From NCBI GenBank assembly GCA_021773835.1, contig JAJFJQ010000028.1, positions 124,001 to 188,000 of the forward strand: a DNA stretch of 64,000 bases. Direction: 5' to 3'. The position numbers were made by a program, and so were the translations under genes. The notes under the pieces were generated by a model. It saw nothing but the letters and a program-made list of their open reading frames with translations. It did not search any database and was not told the DNA's origin. Position 1 is the first letter of the stretch. The number at the start of each line of letters is the position of its first letter. Of the stretch, positions 34,494 to 46,186 are shown piece by piece. Source of the DNA: Gammaproteobacteria bacterium (GTDB lineage: Bacteria > Pseudomonadota > Gammaproteobacteria > Ga0077536).

Positions 34494-35006
34494 GTGAATT
34501 CAGAATCGCGGATATTTATTGTAGGTCCGATGGGCGCGGGGAAGACGACCATCGGGCGACGCCTAGCGAAAGGGCTACGACGAAAATTTATCGATGCTGA
34601 TCAAGAACTCGAGCGTCGAACAGGTGCGTCGATTGCGTTGATTTTCGACATAGAGGGGGAAATCGGCTTTCGCGCGCGCGAGAAACGTATTATCGAAGAA
34701 CTCACCCAGCTCGACGACATCGTATTGGCCACCGGCGGCGGGGCGATTTTAGACCCCGATAATCGTGCAGCGCTTAAGAGCCGCGGTTTCGTCGTATATC
34801 TACATGCTCCAGTTGAAAAACTTGTCGAACGGACACAGCGCGATACGAACCGCCCATTACTGAAAACCGACAACCCGGCTGAGCGAATGCGCGAACTGTT
34901 AGAGCAACGCGATCCAATCTACCAACAGGTGGCAGACCTCGTTGTCGATACCGGCGCTTTGACCATGGCAGAAATCGTAAAAGAGATCCGAAACGCTAGG
35001 CCTTAA
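34494..35006 (+). CDS. aroK: Shikimate kinase
   Basis: A 170-residue P-loop kinase that phosphorylates shikimate, the fifth step toward chorismate. Walker A is GPMGAGKTT at the N-terminus, the substrate site is in DADQELERRTG, and LATGGGAIL and NRPLL complete the family motifs. The start is GTG 34494. AroB follows directly with no gap, the usual gammaproteobacterial pair. The 168 bases between the pilQ terminator and this gene should contain its promoter. Confidence 0.95.
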   Translation: MNSESRIFIVGPMGAGKTTIGRRLAKGLRRKFIDADQELERRTGASIALIFDIEGEIGFRAREKRIIEELTQLDDIVLATGGGAILDPDNRAALKSRGFVVYLHAPVEKLVERTQRDTNRPLLKTDNPAERMRELLEQRDPIYQQVADLVVDTGALTMAEIVKEIRNARP

Positions 35007-36098
35007 ATGATGATAGAACTTGAAGTTGATCTTGGCACGCGCTCATACCCGATCTACATTGGTTCAGGTTTTTTGGCCGACGGACTCGTCGTGGCACAGA
35101 TCGAGTCGCGCCAAATCATGGTCGTGACAAACGATACTGTCGCCCCACTGTACTTGAAGCTAATCACTGCACCGTTCGTGGACCGCATCGTCAACACGGT
35201 TATTCTTCCAGACGGAGAGCAAATTAAAACACTCGATAGTCTCAACCTTATTATCACGGCCTTGCTCGATCACGGCTTCGATCGAAGCTGCACGCTTATC
35301 GCGCTCGGCGGTGGAGTCGTTGGCGATATCACCGGGTTTGCGGCCGCGTGTTATCAGCGTGGTGTCGATTACGTTCAAATTCCCACGACCTTACTTGCAC
35401 AAGTAGATTCGTCAGTCGGCGGCAAAACAGCAGTCAATCATCCGCTCGGCAAAAACATGATAGGCGCCTTCCACCAACCGACCTGTGTCATTGCGGATAT
35501 CTCCACACTTTCGACACTGGATCAACGGCAGCTTCGCGCAGGTATCGCGGAAATCATTAAATACGGACTAATTTCAGACCCGGATTTTTTCGCATGGCTC
35601 GAAACTAATCTCGACAACATACTGCGGCTCGACCCCGAGAGCCTTGCTTATGCGATACGTCGAAGTTGCGAGAACAAGGCGGAGATTGTCGCTAAAGACG
35701 AACTCGAATCGGGTGTCCGCGCCCTGCTCAACCTCGGTCACACTTTCGGCCACGGCATCGAAAATGTGCTTGGGTATGGATACTGGTTGCACGGTGAGGC
35801 AGTAGCCTGCGGAATGTGTATGGCTGCCGATATGTCGATGCGCATGAACATGCTAAGTAACGCGGACCACCAGCGTGTCTTGTCTATTATCAGCCGGGCT
35901 GGGCTGCCACAGCTTCCGCCGCCCGAAGTGAACCCAAAAGAACTGATGGCGGCAATGAAAATAGATAAGAAAAACCGTGACGGTCAGATCCGATTGGTTC
36001 TGATGCGTGCGATTGGCGATGCTTTTGTTTGTGACAACTATCCAGACGACGAACTTCAAACAGTGCTGGAATCCGGCCGGGCAACCGACCCGCGATGA
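35007..36098 (+). CDS. aroB: 3-dehydroquinate synthase
   Basis: A 363-residue NAD- and zinc-dependent enzyme converting DAHP to 3-dehydroquinate. Recognisable segments include PDGEQIKTLDSLN, ALGGGVVGDITGFAAACYQRG, PTTLLAQVDSSVGGKTAVNH, and the metal-binding GHTFGHGIE and WLHGEAVACGM. It starts at ATG 35007 right after the aroK stop (a second ATG follows at 35010), and its stop overlaps the dNTPase start. Confidence 0.96.
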   Translation: MMIELEVDLGTRSYPIYIGSGFLADGLVVAQIESRQIMVVTNDTVAPLYLKLITAPFVDRIVNTVILPDGEQIKTLDSLNLIITALLDHGFDRSCTLIALGGGVVGDITGFAAACYQRGVDYVQIPTTLLAQVDSSVGGKTAVNHPLGKNMIGAFHQPTCVIADISTLSTLDQRQLRAGIAEIIKYGLISDPDFFAWLETNLDNILRLDPESLAYAIRRSCENKAEIVAKDELESGVRALLNLGHTFGHGIENVLGYGYWLHGEAVACGMCMAADMSMRMNMLSNADHQRVLSIISRAGLPQLPPPEVNPKELMAAMKIDKKNRDGQIRLVLMRAIGDAFVCDNYPDDELQTVLESGRATDPR

Positions 36099-37279
36099 GC
36101 TTGTGCATTAATTCGATCTCAGCCCAGGCGGAACTTGCGCCATACGCAGTAACCGAAAGCCAGTCGCGTGGGCGTCGATACGAGGAAGCTGCACCAGAAT
36201 TCCGCTCGCAATTTCAGCGTGATCGGGATCGCGTCATCCATAGTTCCGCGTTCCGTCGACTTGAATACAAAACCCAAGTGTTTGTAAATCATGAAGGAGA
36301 TATGTTCCGTACGCGTCTTACCCACTCATTGGAAGTATCGCAAATTGCCCGCACCGTCGCGCGCGCATTAAAACTCAATGAAGATCTCACAGAGGCAATC
36401 TGTCTTGCCCATGATCTTGGACACACACCCTTCGGTCACGCCGGTCAGAAGGCGCTCAACGCTTGTATGAAGGATTTCGGTGGATTTGAACACAACCATC
36501 AATCCTTACGCGTCGTTGATCTGTTGGAAGACCGTTATCCGGAGTTCCCAGGTTTAAACCTATTATTCGAAACTCGGGAAGGTCTCCTCAAGCATTGCAG
36601 CCTTGAACGAGCACGCGGCCTCGGTGATCTTGGACGTCGATTTCTCGACTCTACGCAGCCTTCACTCGAAGCCCAAATTGCAAATGTTGCCGATGAAATA
36701 GCCTACAATCACCATGATATCGATGATGGCGTGAGAGCAAATCTTTTGTGCCTTGAACAGCTGCTTGAGTTCTCTTTGTTTCGGGAACGCTACGAGGTCG
36801 CGTTGCGGCGGGATCGCGACGCAGACCCTAAAAGAATGGTTCACAGTGTGATACGGGAGATGCTAAACCATTTCGTCGTCGACCTGATACGATCGACACA
36901 AACACAGCTACGCACGGTTGCGCCACGTACGCTCGGCGATGTGCGCATGCGATCCGAACCGATAGTCGACTTTCACCCGCATGTGCGGAGCCAACATTTA
37001 GCGCTAAAACGTATTTTACGCCGGGACCTGTACTACCACGAGCAGGTAATGAACAATGCAAATCGAGCTGCTAGCGTGGTTACAGAACTGTTCAAGGCGT
37101 TTTTCGACGATCCTCGCTTGCTGCTCCCTGAACGCGTAGTTCCCAAGATGGCGAACTGTCGATTCAAAGCACAGATCGTCGCCGACTATGTTGCAGGGAT
37201 GACTGATAGGTTCGCCTTCGCTGAACATCGGCGAATCTACAGCAGCGACACGATCCGAGTTACAAACGGTGAGTGCTAA
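36095..37279 (+). CDS. dgt: Deoxyguanosine triphosphate triphosphohydrolase-like protein
   Basis: A 394-residue HD-domain dNTP triphosphohydrolase-like enzyme, expected to split dNTPs into nucleoside and triphosphate. The N-terminus has the family motif RDRDRVIHSSAFRRLEYKTQ, and the HD metal site is spread over THSLEVSQ, LAHDLGHTPFGHAG and DEIAYNHHDIDDG. Length fits the type-2 family. ATG 36095 overlaps the aroB stop by four bases, and the stop overlaps the DamX-like start by 11, so it is translated inside the aroB-damX block. Substrate range is not readable from sequence. Confidence 0.92.
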   Translation: MSLCINSISAQAELAPYAVTESQSRGRRYEEAAPEFRSQFQRDRDRVIHSSAFRRLEYKTQVFVNHEGDMFRTRLTHSLEVSQIARTVARALKLNEDLTEAICLAHDLGHTPFGHAGQKALNACMKDFGGFEHNHQSLRVVDLLEDRYPEFPGLNLLFETREGLLKHCSLERARGLGDLGRRFLDSTQPSLEAQIANVADEIAYNHHDIDDGVRANLLCLEQLLEFSLFRERYEVALRRDRDADPKRMVHSVIREMLNHFVVDLIRSTQTQLRTVAPRTLGDVRMRSEPIVDFHPHVRSQHLALKRILRRDLYYHEQVMNNANRAASVVTELFKAFFDDPRLLLPERVVPKMANCRFKAQIVADYVAGMTDRFAFAEHRRIYSSDTIRVTNGEC

Positions 37280-38801
37280 AGCCGAACAAGATGGTTTGAG
37301 CTTAGATCCAAGTGGCCGAGATCCATTTGTCGACGCAAGCGGCGAAAAGTTCTTTTTTGTTACTCCAGCACTGCGCCAGCGTATTGAACTCGTTCGTCAT
37401 TTGTTGGAGTTTGGACGACAAATTATCGTCTTAACTGGTATCTCTGGGGCCGGGAAATCCGCACTACTCGATCGCGTTAGTGACCCAGCGGAAAAGCGCT
37501 GGCATGTACTCCGGTACACCGCCGGCCCAACCTTGAACCGCTCGTCGCTGCTCAGAAAGATCGCCACGGACCTCAATATCGATTTCGCGATCAGCGACGA
37601 CGCACAGATCCTTGAATCGATCCGCGGGTGCGTTCAAGCGGCGAACCAACGCGGCGAACCAACGGTAATGACGATCGACGACGCGCATCGGCTCCCAGCT
37701 GAGACAACCGGTTTTATCGCGTCGCTCGCACATAGCATTGACGAGCGCGCAGAACTAAAAATTGTCTTGAGTGCTGACCCGACACAATCCGCACTTGTCG
37801 ATCAACTACAAAATGAGTCCTCGCTTCGTACACTTGTACACGTGGTTGAAGTCCCGCGCCTAAGCAGCGACCACGTCGGCGCCATGCTCGCCCATCGATG
37901 GTGGGCTACTTACGGTACCGATGAGATCCCCTTGGATGCGGCCGCGCTGGCGCAAATCTCGGAAACATCGAATGGCATCCCAGGCAAGGCAATAGTACTT
38001 GCACGACAAGTCCAAATCCTCGCCAATCGTGCAAAACCACTACCCACCGACCCGGCCCAGCGCTACCTCATAGGCGGCATCGCCGCCATTGTTCTTTTCA
38101 TAGGATTTGCGTTCTTCAACGTCGAGCTCACGGAGGATACTCAGGAAACGCAAATTGCGCTTCCCCGCGAACAGATAGCCACATCCGCGCCGAGTACTAC
38201 CACCCCAGTGGTGCCCCCTTCCCGGACGGAACCTAAGATCGGTATGAGCTTCGCACCGGAAAACGTAGAATTCACGGTAGACGAAGACTTGGACCCGGAT
38301 CCAAGCACGCCGGAAATCAATCGTGAAATCGCGCCAATCGCGATACCGACGGCGCCGATTGTCGAGGAAGATCCTGCCCCGCCAGCAACCCCCAAATTGT
38401 CACCCAAAGCGCCGGTTGAAACTGAACCCACACCAATTCCAGTCGAACTACCAGAGCCAACGCCGGTAAGGCCGGCGCCGGATCGACCAGCCCAAGCTAG
38501 ACCGGCGCCGGATACCGAGGCGCCGTATTCGATCGCTTGGTTGCGATCGCGCCCTCCCGGTGGTTACGTCCTACAATTATTTGGCGTTCGCGACCGGGTC
38601 GCAGCCGTAAAATTCATCAACGAGAAAAGGCTTAGCGAAAAAAGTGCCGTCTTGGTAACGAATCATGCCGGTTCACCGTGGTACGTTGTCGTCTACGGTC
38701 ACTATCTGGATCGGGCCGCTGCACTGGCAGCAATTGGGCAATTGCCGGCAAATCTGGCGTCCACGACGCCCTGGGCTCGTCCCATCGCGAGCTTCGATTA
38801 A
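37269..38801 (+). CDS. damX: DamX-like AAA+ and SPOR-domain division protein
   Basis: A 510-residue inner-membrane protein. Residues of about 15-250 form an ExeA-like AAA+ ATPase with Walker A TGISGAGKSALLD and Walker B TVMTIDDAH. One membrane segment follows (IGGIAAIVLFIGFAFF, near residue 275), then about 130 residues of proline-rich periplasmic linker with repeated RPAPD/PEPTP units, and a C-terminal SPOR domain (GGYVLQLFGVRDRVAAVKFI). SPOR directs it to septal peptidoglycan. It begins at GTG 37269 within the end of the dNTPase gene. The dam methylase gene that follows damX in E. coli is absent here. Confidence 0.88.
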   Translation: MSAKAEQDGLSLDPSGRDPFVDASGEKFFFVTPALRQRIELVRHLLEFGRQIIVLTGISGAGKSALLDRVSDPAEKRWHVLRYTAGPTLNRSSLLRKIATDLNIDFAISDDAQILESIRGCVQAANQRGEPTVMTIDDAHRLPAETTGFIASLAHSIDERAELKIVLSADPTQSALVDQLQNESSLRTLVHVVEVPRLSSDHVGAMLAHRWWATYGTDEIPLDAAALAQISETSNGIPGKAIVLARQVQILANRAKPLPTDPAQRYLIGGIAAIVLFIGFAFFNVELTEDTQETQIALPREQIATSAPSTTTPVVPPSRTEPKIGMSFAPENVEFTVDEDLDPDPSTPEINREIAPIAIPTAPIVEEDPAPPATPKLSPKAPVETEPTPIPVELPEPTPVRPAPDRPAQARPAPDTEAPYSIAWLRSRPPGGYVLQLFGVRDRVAAVKFINEKRLSEKSAVLVTNHAGSPWYVVVYGHYLDRAAALAAIGQLPANLASTTPWARPIASFD

Positions 38802-38818
38802 CCCACTCCACGGCTTGT

Positions 38819-38862
38819 GTTATATCAAACAAAATTTATTAATATCAATAAGTTGATATAAC
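38819..38862. promoter_or_regulatory. AT-rich inverted repeat between damX and gltB
   Basis: GTTATATCAA (38819-38828) and TTGATATAAC (38853-38862) are perfect ten-base inverted arms separated by 24 AT-rich bases, just after the damX stop and about 145 bases before gltB. It could be a paired operator for a regulator of glutamate synthase or a weak terminator. Downstream, TATAAT at 38939-38944 is a likely gltB -10 box with no good -35 at normal spacing, which would suit an activator. Confidence 0.4.
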
Positions 38863-39004
38863 ATCCGGACGCCGTTTCTGGTGCCCCCCGAGGCCGCCAA
38901 AACGGGGACCTTAGATGACACCTTGTGCCAGCTGGGGCTATAATCGCCGTCCTTTTTTCGCCCAGCCCCAACCCCGTTCAATAAATCTAAAGGTATAAGA
39001 CCGT

Positions 39005-42000
39005 ATGGCACACCTTCGACCACGATTTCCGCAACTCGAGCGACCAAGCGCCGGGTTGTATAACGCCGACTACGAACATGATTCGTGCGGCGTTGGTTTT
39101 GTGGTTGACATGAAGGGTAGGAAATCTCATGCGATCGTTGAGCACGCCATGACGGTGCTCAAAAATCTCTTGCACCGGGGAGCGTGTGGCTGCGAAGAAA
39201 ACACGGGAGACGGTGCCGGGATCCTGGTGCAAATGCCCGACAGCTTTCTCCGCGAGAAGTGTGCCCAGCTTGGAATCAAGCTCCCCCAACCGGGCCATTT
39301 TGGTTCTGGCATTGTGTTCTTACCGAGGTCGCCAGACGACGCCGAAAAATGTCGCCGGCACTTCGAAGCGATCATCGAAGAGGAAGGACAACAGCTTTGT
39401 GGTTGGCGCGATGTACCAACCGATCACTCTCCGATCGGACCCTCGGCGATGGCATCCGAACCCGATATGCAGCAAGTGTTCATCGGCCGCGGTGAAAACA
39501 TTGCTGATGACGACGCCTTTGAGCGCAAGCTATACGTGATCCGAAAGCGCATCGAGCATGTGATCTGGGGTTCCGATATCGCCGAAAGAGAATACTTCTA
39601 TTTGCCAAGTCTTTCTCACCGCACATTGATCTACAAAGGGATGCTCATCGGATCCCAGGTCGAGCAGATGTTTCCGGATCTCGTTGACCCGAAATTTGAG
39701 AGCGCATTGGCGCTAGTGCACCAACGCTTCTCAACTAATACGTTTCCATCGTGGCCGCTGGCGCAACCATTCCGCTATATCGCTCACAATGGCGAAATCA
39801 ACACGCTGCGAGGCAATGCGAACTGGATGCATGCACGCGAAGCCTTGTGCGAGTCGAACCTATTTGGCGACGACCTGAAGAAGCTTTTTCCGATCGTACT
39901 TGAGGGAAATTCTGATTCCGCCGGATTCGACCAAGTGCTCGAATTTTTGCACATGGCCGGACGGCCACTGCCTTTGGCGGTGTTAATGATGATCCCCGAG
40001 GCATGGAGCGCTCACGAAGCGATGAGCGAAGACCGGCGTTCATTCTATGAATACTATAGTTGCCTAATGGAACCGTGGGATGGTCCGGCGTCGATTGCTT
40101 TCACCGACGGCCGCGTGATCGGCGCGGTGCTCGATCGCAATGGATTACGCCCGTCAAGGTATTACGTGACCAAGGATGATCTGGTTGTGATGGCGTCGGA
40201 GGTTGGCGTACTCGATATACCGCCGGAAAATATCGAAATAAAAGAGCGCCTGCACCCGGGTCGGATCTTTCTCGTCGATACCGAGCAAGGCCGTATCATT
40301 GATGATAAAGAACTCAAACAACAGTACATCGACGAGCATCCATTCGCCGATTGGCTAAAGGCGAATCACACGTCTATTAATGAATTACCGCAACCCTCTC
40401 AAGTTGAACCGATAGTTCACGACACCTTATTGAAACGTCAACAAGCTTTTGGTTACACGCACGAAGATTTGCGGATAATTCTTCAGCCAATGATGGAAAA
40501 TGGCGCCGAACCCATCGGTTCTATGGGGACGGACGCCGCGTTGGCAGTCTTATCCGATCGCCCACGTTTGCTATATGACTATTTCAAACAACTATTCGCG
40601 CAAGTAACGAATCCGCCACTTGACGGTATTCGTGAAGAGCTAGTGACGCAGGTATCCACACCGATTGGACCGGAAAGCAATCTGCTCGATACGACCGCCG
40701 AGAATTGCCGTCAACTAAAAATCGACTCACCGTTGATAAATAATCGAGACCTGGCGCGCATCCGTTATATCGATGTACACGGCTTTCGAACGAAAAACAT
40801 CGCCTCAATTTATCCAGTAGCAGCGGGACTGGATGGGCTCGAACGCGCCATGACCCGAATGTTCGAAGAAACAAACGCTGCAATCGAAGGCGGCTACTCG
40901 TTCATCATCCTCTCAGACCGGGGGGTTGACGCCGACCATGCCCAGATTCCAGCCGCGCTTGCAACGGCCGGGGTTCACCACCATCTCGTGCGCAACGGCA
41001 AACGCAAACGCGTTGCACTCGTAGTGGAATCCGGCGAGCCACGCGAAGTGCATCACTTCGCGGTATTGCTAGGGTATGGCGCCGATGCGATTAATCCTTA
41101 TCTAGCGCTTGAGACACTTGACGGTTTACTAGTTGAGAACATCGTAAAAGCGGTAGCCGGACACCGATCCGACGAACCCGCTCACGATGCCGCGGTGCGC
41201 AACTACATCAAGGCGGTGAACAAGGGCCTGGTGAAGGTGATGTCGAAGATGGGCATCTCCACGGTGCAGTCCTATCGCGGTGCGCAAATTTTTGAAGCCG
41301 TAGGCCTCAACCGGACGCTAATCGATAAGTACTTCACCTCGACGGCATCACGCATAGAAGGAATTGGCCTCGAAGTAGTCGAGAAAGAGGTGAGCCTACT
41401 GCACCAAAAGGCGTTCCCCGATCGTCCAGCCAAAGCACCTGATCTCGATTGGGGCGGTGAGTATCAATGGCGTCGCGACGGTGAGTATCACCTATTCAAT
41501 CCCGATACGGTGTTCAAACTTCAACACGCTACGCGCTCGCGACGATTCGACATTTTTCGCGAATACACGCAATTGGTGGATGACCAGAGCAAGCAGCGCG
41601 CAACGCTTCGAGGGCTGTTGAGGTTCAAGCACCAACGCGATCCCGTGCCAATCGACGAAGTTGAATCGACCGAGTCGATCATGTCACGCTTCCACAGCGG
41701 TGCCATGTCCTACGGTTCGATCAGCCGCGAGGCACATGAAACCTTAGCCATCGCGCTAAATCGGATTGGTGGTCGCTCCAATACCGGTGAAGGCGGCGAA
41801 GACCCGGAACGCTATACTCCCGATGCCAATGGCGATCTCCGGCGTAGCGCAATCAAGCAGGTTGCTTCGGGCCGATTTGGTGTCACCAGTGAATACTTGG
41901 TCAACGCCGATGACCTTCAGATCAAAATGGCCCAGGGTGCGAAGCCTGGTGAAGGCGGGCAATTACCGGGTCATAAGGTGTATCCGGAGATCGCAAAAAC

Positions 42001-43612
42001 TCGGCACTCTACACCTGGAGTGGGCCTAATTTCGCCGCCGCCCCACCACGACATTTATTCAATCGAAGACCTGGCTCAGTTGATTCACGATTTAAAAAAC
42101 GCGAATCCTGTGGCACGGATCCACGTTAAATTGGTCGCGGAGATCGGTGTCGGCACGGTTGCCGCCGGCGTTGCTAAGGCGCACTCCGACGTGGTGTTGA
42201 TCTCTGGTTACGATGGCGGCACCGGTGCCTCGCCAGTGACATCCCTAAAACACGCTGGGGTGCCGTGGGAACTCGGGCTCGCCGAGACACAACAAACACT
42301 AGTCGAGAATAATCTGCGCGACCGGATCGTAGTCCAAGTTGACGGGCAGATGAAAACCGGTCGGGACGTGGTCATTGCGGCATTGCTTGGTGCGGAAGAA
42401 TACGGATTCTCTACCGCGCCGCTCGTCGTTATGGGGTGCGTCATGATGCGGGTTTGTCATCTAAATACCTGCCCCGTCGGCATTGCGACACAAGATCCTC
42501 GTTTGCGCGAAAAATTCGCGGGAAATCCTGAGTTCGTCGAAAACTTTTTTCAGTTCGTCGCACAAGAGATCCGCGAATATATGGCCGAGCTCGGATTTCG
42601 CACGATGCAAGAAATGGTTGGGCAAGTGGACCAACTGGATGTCACAAGTGCCGTTGATCACTGGAAGGCGCGGGGCCTTGATTTCTCTACAATTCTACAT
42701 CGCCCAAATGTGGGGCCCGATGTGGCAATCCATAGGATTCGAGACCAGGATCATGGCCTTGAGGCATCTCTCGACCGAACGACCATCGTACCGTTGTGCG
42801 CAGAGGCCTTGGAAAACGGCAAGCCCGTGGATGCGATATTACCAATCAAGAATACGAACCGAACCGTCGGTACGATCCTTGGCTATGAAATCACGAAGCG
42901 CTACGGTGCACCTGGCTTACCGGAAGATACGATCAAGCTTCACTTCAACGGCTCCGCTGGACAGAGTTTCGGCGCGTTCACGCCGACCGGCGTCACCATG
43001 ACGATCGAAGGCGATGCAAATGACTATGTCGGCAAGGGTTTATCTGGCGCCAAACTAATTGTCTATCCCCCACGTCATGCAACATTTGTTGCGGAAGACA
43101 ATATTCTTATCGGCAACGTCGCCTTATACGGCGCAACATCCGGCGAAGCCTATTTTCGCGGAATTGCCGGTGAACGCTTCTGTGTACGTAACAGTGGCGC
43201 CCGTACTGTCGTTGAAGGGATCGGCGACCATGGTTGCGAATATATGACCGGGGGTTGCGCCGTGATTATCGGCCCCACCGGTAGGAACTTCGCCGCGGGG
43301 ATGTCGGGCGGCATGGCTTACGTATATGACCCAGATAAGAGGTTTCCGGCTTTATGCAACAAGGAAATGGTTGATCTAGAAGAATTATCCGCCGACGCCG
43401 ACAAAGAGGAGGTAGTCTCCCTGCTCAAGAATCATGTGCGCTTTACGCAAAGTCCAGTCGCGCAGAATATCCTCGATCAATGGAAAACGCATTGTACTAA
43501 CTTCGTGAAAGTCATTCCTAAAGATTACAAAACGGTCCTACAGGCAATTGAGACCGCGAGGCGTACAGGAGTGCCCGAAGACCAAGCGATCATGGAAGCC
43601 TCACATGGGTAA
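39005..43612 (+). CDS. gltB: Glutamate synthase (NADPH) large subunit
   Basis: A 1535-residue alpha subunit of NADPH-GOGAT, which turns glutamine and 2-oxoglutarate into two glutamates. A short propeptide precedes the catalytic Cys28 (EHDSCGVGF) of the Ntn-type amidotransferase domain. The central and FMN domains follow, with the 3Fe-4S ligands in [15 protein letters not shown], and the C-terminal GXGXG beta-helix ([17 protein letters not shown]). The ATG is preceded by AAAGG eleven bases upstream. The stop overlaps the gltD start by eight bases. Confidence 0.97.
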   Translation: MAHLRPRFPQLERPSAGLYNADYEHDSCGVGFVVDMKGRKSHAIVEHAMTVLKNLLHRGACGCEENTGDGAGILVQMPDSFLREKCAQLGIKLPQPGHFGSGIVFLPRSPDDAEKCRRHFEAIIEEEGQQLCGWRDVPTDHSPIGPSAMASEPDMQQVFIGRGENIADDDAFERKLYVIRKRIEHVIWGSDIAEREYFYLPSLSHRTLIYKGMLIGSQVEQMFPDLVDPKFESALALVHQRFSTNTFPSWPLAQPFRYIAHNGEINTLRGNANWMHAREALCESNLFGDDLKKLFPIVLEGNSDSAGFDQVLEFLHMAGRPLPLAVLMMIPEAWSAHEAMSEDRRSFYEYYSCLMEPWDGPASIAFTDGRVIGAVLDRNGLRPSRYYVTKDDLVVMASEVGVLDIPPENIEIKERLHPGRIFLVDTEQGRIIDDKELKQQYIDEHPFADWLKANHTSINELPQPSQVEPIVHDTLLKRQQAFGYTHEDLRIILQPMMENGAEPIGSMGTDAALAVLSDRPRLLYDYFKQLFAQVTNPPLDGIREELVTQVSTPIGPESNLLDTTAENCRQLKIDSPLINNRDLARIRYIDVHGFRTKNIASIYPVAAGLDGLERAMTRMFEETNAAIEGGYSFIILSDRGVDADHAQIPAALATAGVHHHLVRNGKRKRVALVVESGEPREVHHFAVLLGYGADAINPYLALETLDGLLVENIVKAVAGHRSDEPAHDAAVRNYIKAVNKGLVKVMSKMGISTVQSYRGAQIFEAVGLNRTLIDKYFTSTASRIEGIGLEVVEKEVSLLHQKAFPDRPAKAPDLDWGGEYQWRRDGEYHLFNPDTVFKLQHATRSRRFDIFREYTQLVDDQSKQRATLRGLLRFKHQRDPVPIDEVESTESIMSRFHSGAMSYGSISREAHETLAIALNRIGGRSNTGEGGEDPERYTPDANGDLRRSAIKQVASGRFGVTSEYLVNADDLQIKMAQGAKPGEGGQLPGHKVYPEIAKTRHSTPGVGLISPPPHHDIYSIEDLAQLIHDLKNANPVARIHVKLVAEIGVGTVAAGVAKAHSDVVLISGYDGGTGASPVTSLKHAGVPWELGLAETQQTLVENNLRDRIVVQVDGQMKTGRDVVIAALLGAEEYGFSTAPLVVMGCVMMRVCHLNTCPVGIATQDPRLREKFAGNPEFVENFFQFVAQEIREYMAELGFRTMQEMVGQVDQLDVTSAVDHWKARGLDFSTILHRPNVGPDVAIHRIRDQDHGLEASLDRTTIVPLCAEALENGKPVDAILPIKNTNRTVGTILGYEITKRYGAPGLPEDTIKLHFNGSAGQSFGAFTPTGVTMTIEGDANDYVGKGLSGAKLIVYPPRHATFVAEDNILIGNVALYGATSGEAYFRGIAGERFCVRNSGARTVVEGIGDHGCEYMTGGCAVIIGPTGRNFAAGMSGGMAYVYDPDKRFPALCNKEMVDLEELSADADKEEVVSLLKNHVRFTQSPVAQNILDQWKTHCTNFVKVIPKDYKTVLQAIETARRTGVPEDQAIMEASHG

Positions 43613-45053
43613 GGTCACTGGGTTTCTGGACCATGGGCGGGAGAAGCAACCGTATCGTCCTGTCAATGAACGTGTCGGTGATTGGCAGCAAGTCATGCTT
43701 GAATGGCCAACCAATACCTTGGAACAGCAGGCGGCAAGGTGCATGGACTGCGGGATCCCATTTTGTCACCAGGGTTGCCCGCTCGGAAATTTGATCCCCG
43801 ATTGGAACGATCTTGTCTACAGGCAGCGCTGGCGCGACGCCATCGACAGACTGCATGCAACGAACAATTTCCCAGAATTTACTGGCACTCTATGTCCAGC
43901 ACCGTGCGAAGGTTCATGTGTTCTAGGGATTAACGACGACCCTGTTACGATCAAAGCAGTGGAGTTGACCATCATCGATCATGCGTTCGAGCAAGGTTGG
44001 GTGACAGCACAGCCCCCGGTTGTCGAAACCGGTAAACGGGTTGCCATCGTCGGCTCCGGACCCGCCGGCCTCGCATGTGCACAGCAGTTGCGGCGCGCCG
44101 GGCACGACACAACCGTGTTCGAACGTGCCGATCGCATCGGCGGATTGCTACGGTACGGGATCCCTGAGTTCAAAATGGAAAAGCGGGTCCTTGACCGCCG
44201 ACTGCAACAAATGAGTGACGAGGGGGTTGAATTTCGCACGAATACAAACATTGGGGTCGATATCGATGCGAAAACCTTTATCAGCGAGTATGACGCAGTC
44301 GTACTGACTGGCGGGGCAACCGAACCGCGCGACTTACCGATCCCTGGTCGCGAACTCGACGGTGTTCACTTCGCGATGGATTTTCTAACACCACAGAATC
44401 GTGTCTGCGAAGGAGACGAACTCGAGGATGGAGAGTTGATCTCCGCGCACGATAAGCACGTGATCATTATCGGCGGCGGTGACACTGGCGCCGATTGTCT
44501 TGGTACGTCGCATCGTCACAGAACCAAATCGATCCATCAATTGGAAATCATGCCGCACCCACCTGATGCGCGTGCGCCTAATAACCCGTGGCCCGAATGG
44601 CCGCAAATATACCGAGTCGCATCGGCTCATGAGGAAGGCGGCGAACGCGTCTACTCGGTCTCGAGTAAACGGTTCGTTGATGACGGTAATGGCCGAGTGC
44701 GGGCGCTCGAGCTGACCGAAGTTGAGATGAAAACGGTTGACGGGCGCCCAAGTTTCGTCGAGATCCCGGGGACCATTCGCGAGCTTCCTTGCGATCTTGC
44801 GCTGTTAGCGATGGGGTTTACCGGCCCCGAACAATCAGGTTTGCTGGGGTCGCTAGAGGTAAAATTGACCGAGCGTGGTAACGTATGGCGGGATGAAAAT
44901 TGGATGACGTCTCACGACGGCGTATTTACTGCCGGCGATATGCAGCGCGGCCAGTCACTCATCGTATGGGCCATTGCCGAGGGGCGTTCGGCGGCCCATG
45001 GGGTCGATAAATATCTTATGGGGAGTTCCGACCTCCCCGCTCCACTGGCCTGA
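43605..45053 (+). CDS. gltD: Glutamate synthase (NADPH) small subunit
   Basis: A 482-residue beta subunit that feeds electrons from NADPH through FAD and two [4Fe-4S] clusters to GltB. N-terminal cysteines [17 protein letters not shown] and [13 protein letters not shown] bind the clusters; the FAD motif is [15 protein letters not shown], the NADPH motif [13 protein letters not shown], and a C-terminal [16 protein letters not shown] closes the FAD site. ATG 43605 lies inside the end of gltB, so expression is coupled. Confidence 0.97.
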   Translation: MGKVTGFLDHGREKQPYRPVNERVGDWQQVMLEWPTNTLEQQAARCMDCGIPFCHQGCPLGNLIPDWNDLVYRQRWRDAIDRLHATNNFPEFTGTLCPAPCEGSCVLGINDDPVTIKAVELTIIDHAFEQGWVTAQPPVVETGKRVAIVGSGPAGLACAQQLRRAGHDTTVFERADRIGGLLRYGIPEFKMEKRVLDRRLQQMSDEGVEFRTNTNIGVDIDAKTFISEYDAVVLTGGATEPRDLPIPGRELDGVHFAMDFLTPQNRVCEGDELEDGELISAHDKHVIIIGGGDTGADCLGTSHRHRTKSIHQLEIMPHPPDARAPNNPWPEWPQIYRVASAHEEGGERVYSVSSKRFVDDGNGRVRALELTEVEMKTVDGRPSFVEIPGTIRELPCDLALLAMGFTGPEQSGLLGSLEVKLTERGNVWRDENWMTSHDGVFTAGDMQRGQSLIVWAIAEGRSAAHGVDKYLMGSSDLPAPLA

Positions 45054-45121
45054 TCTCTAGCTCAGCGCCAGGCAACACGCTTGAGCTGATCCACGTAAAT
45101 TAATCCGACTTACTCCCCACC

Positions 45122-46186
45122 GTGTTACAGCAAAGCCGCTTCCTACGAGCATTAAACCGGCAACCGGTTGACCAAACGCCGGTGTGGATAATGCGACAAG
45201 CAGGAAGATACTTACCCGAGTATCGTGCAAGTCGGGAGCGCGCCGGTGATTTTCTGACATTGTGCAAGACGCCGGAACTCGCTTGCGAAGTGAGCCTGCA
45301 ACCACTGGCACGATTTCCACTCGATGCAGCGATCGTTTTTTCCGACATTCTGACAATACCGGACGCAATGGGTCTCGGACTCTCTCTGGTTGAAGGGGTT
45401 GGCCCGCGCTTCGCCAAGCCTATCCGGACCTCCGAGGATGTACGTTGTCTGGGCGAGCCTGATCCTGAATCGGATCTAGGCTACGTCGGAGATGCGATCC
45501 GCCTTATAAAGCGGGAATTGAATGATAGCGTTCCCTTGATAGGATTCTGCGGCAGTCCGTGGACCGTAGCTACGTACATGATCGAAGGCGGCAGCAAACA
45601 CGACTTCACCTTGATCAAACAGATGCTCTACAGCGAACCCGCGCTGTTACACCAATTACTAGCGCTACTTGCGAGATCCAGTAGCAGCTATCTATTGGCA
45701 CAGATCGAGGCTGGTGCTGATGCCGTAATGATATTCGATACCTGGGGCGGCGTTTTAAGCACCCCCGCATACCATGCCTTTTCGCTTCACTACATCAAAC
45801 AGATCGTCACCGCCGTAAATGGTGCTGTGCCGACGATTGCGTTCACCAAGGGTGGCGGACAATGGTTGGATTCAATCGCCGACATCGGTTGTTCAGCCGT
45901 CGGCCTCGATTGGACCACGGACATCGCCAAGGCGAGAAGCCGAATTGGTGCTCGTGTGGCATTGCAAGGAAATATGGATCCGGCGATCCTACGGGCCGAT
46001 CCTGTGACAATAGCCGCTGAGGCCACCGCAATAGTTGAAGCGTTCGGCACCCATCCAGGACATGTGTTTAATCTTGGGCATGGCATCACACCGGACATCG
46101 ACCCGGATAACGTCGCGGTGCTCGTCGACACGGTCCATTCGTGTAGCGCGACGATATTGGCAAGCCCTAAGATAGACAACGAATAG
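45122..46186 (+). CDS. hemE: Uroporphyrinogen decarboxylase
   Basis: A 354-residue cytoplasmic enzyme that removes four carboxyl groups from uroporphyrinogen III to give coproporphyrinogen III in heme synthesis. The N-terminal signature [16 protein letters not shown] with active-site Arg residues, the [12 protein letters not shown] segment carrying the catalytic Asp, [13 protein letters not shown], and the C-terminal FNLGHGI are all present. It starts at GTG 45122, 68 bases after gltD. The DUF368 gene begins at the base after its stop. Confidence 0.97.
   Translation: MLQQSRFLRALNRQPVDQTPVWIMRQAGRYLPEYRASRERAGDFLTLCKTPELACEVSLQPLARFPLDAAIVFSDILTIPDAMGLGLSLVEGVGPRFAKPIRTSEDVRCLGEPDPESDLGYVGDAIRLIKRELNDSVPLIGFCGSPWTVATYMIEGGSKHDFTLIKQMLYSEPALLHQLLALLARSSSSYLLAQIEAGADAVMIFDTWGGVLSTPAYHAFSLHYIKQIVTAVNGAVPTIAFTKGGGQWLDSIADIGCSAVGLDWTTDIAKARSRIGARVALQGNMDPAILRADPVTIAAEATAIVEAFGTHPGHVFNLGHGITPDIDPDNVAVLVDTVHSCSATILASPKIDNE

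Noticed and set aside
38461-38520. Short near-repeats (GCCGGCGCCGGAT-like units) in damX considered as a DNA repeat element
   Set aside because: They encode the RPAPD proline-rich linker and are explained by protein repeats.
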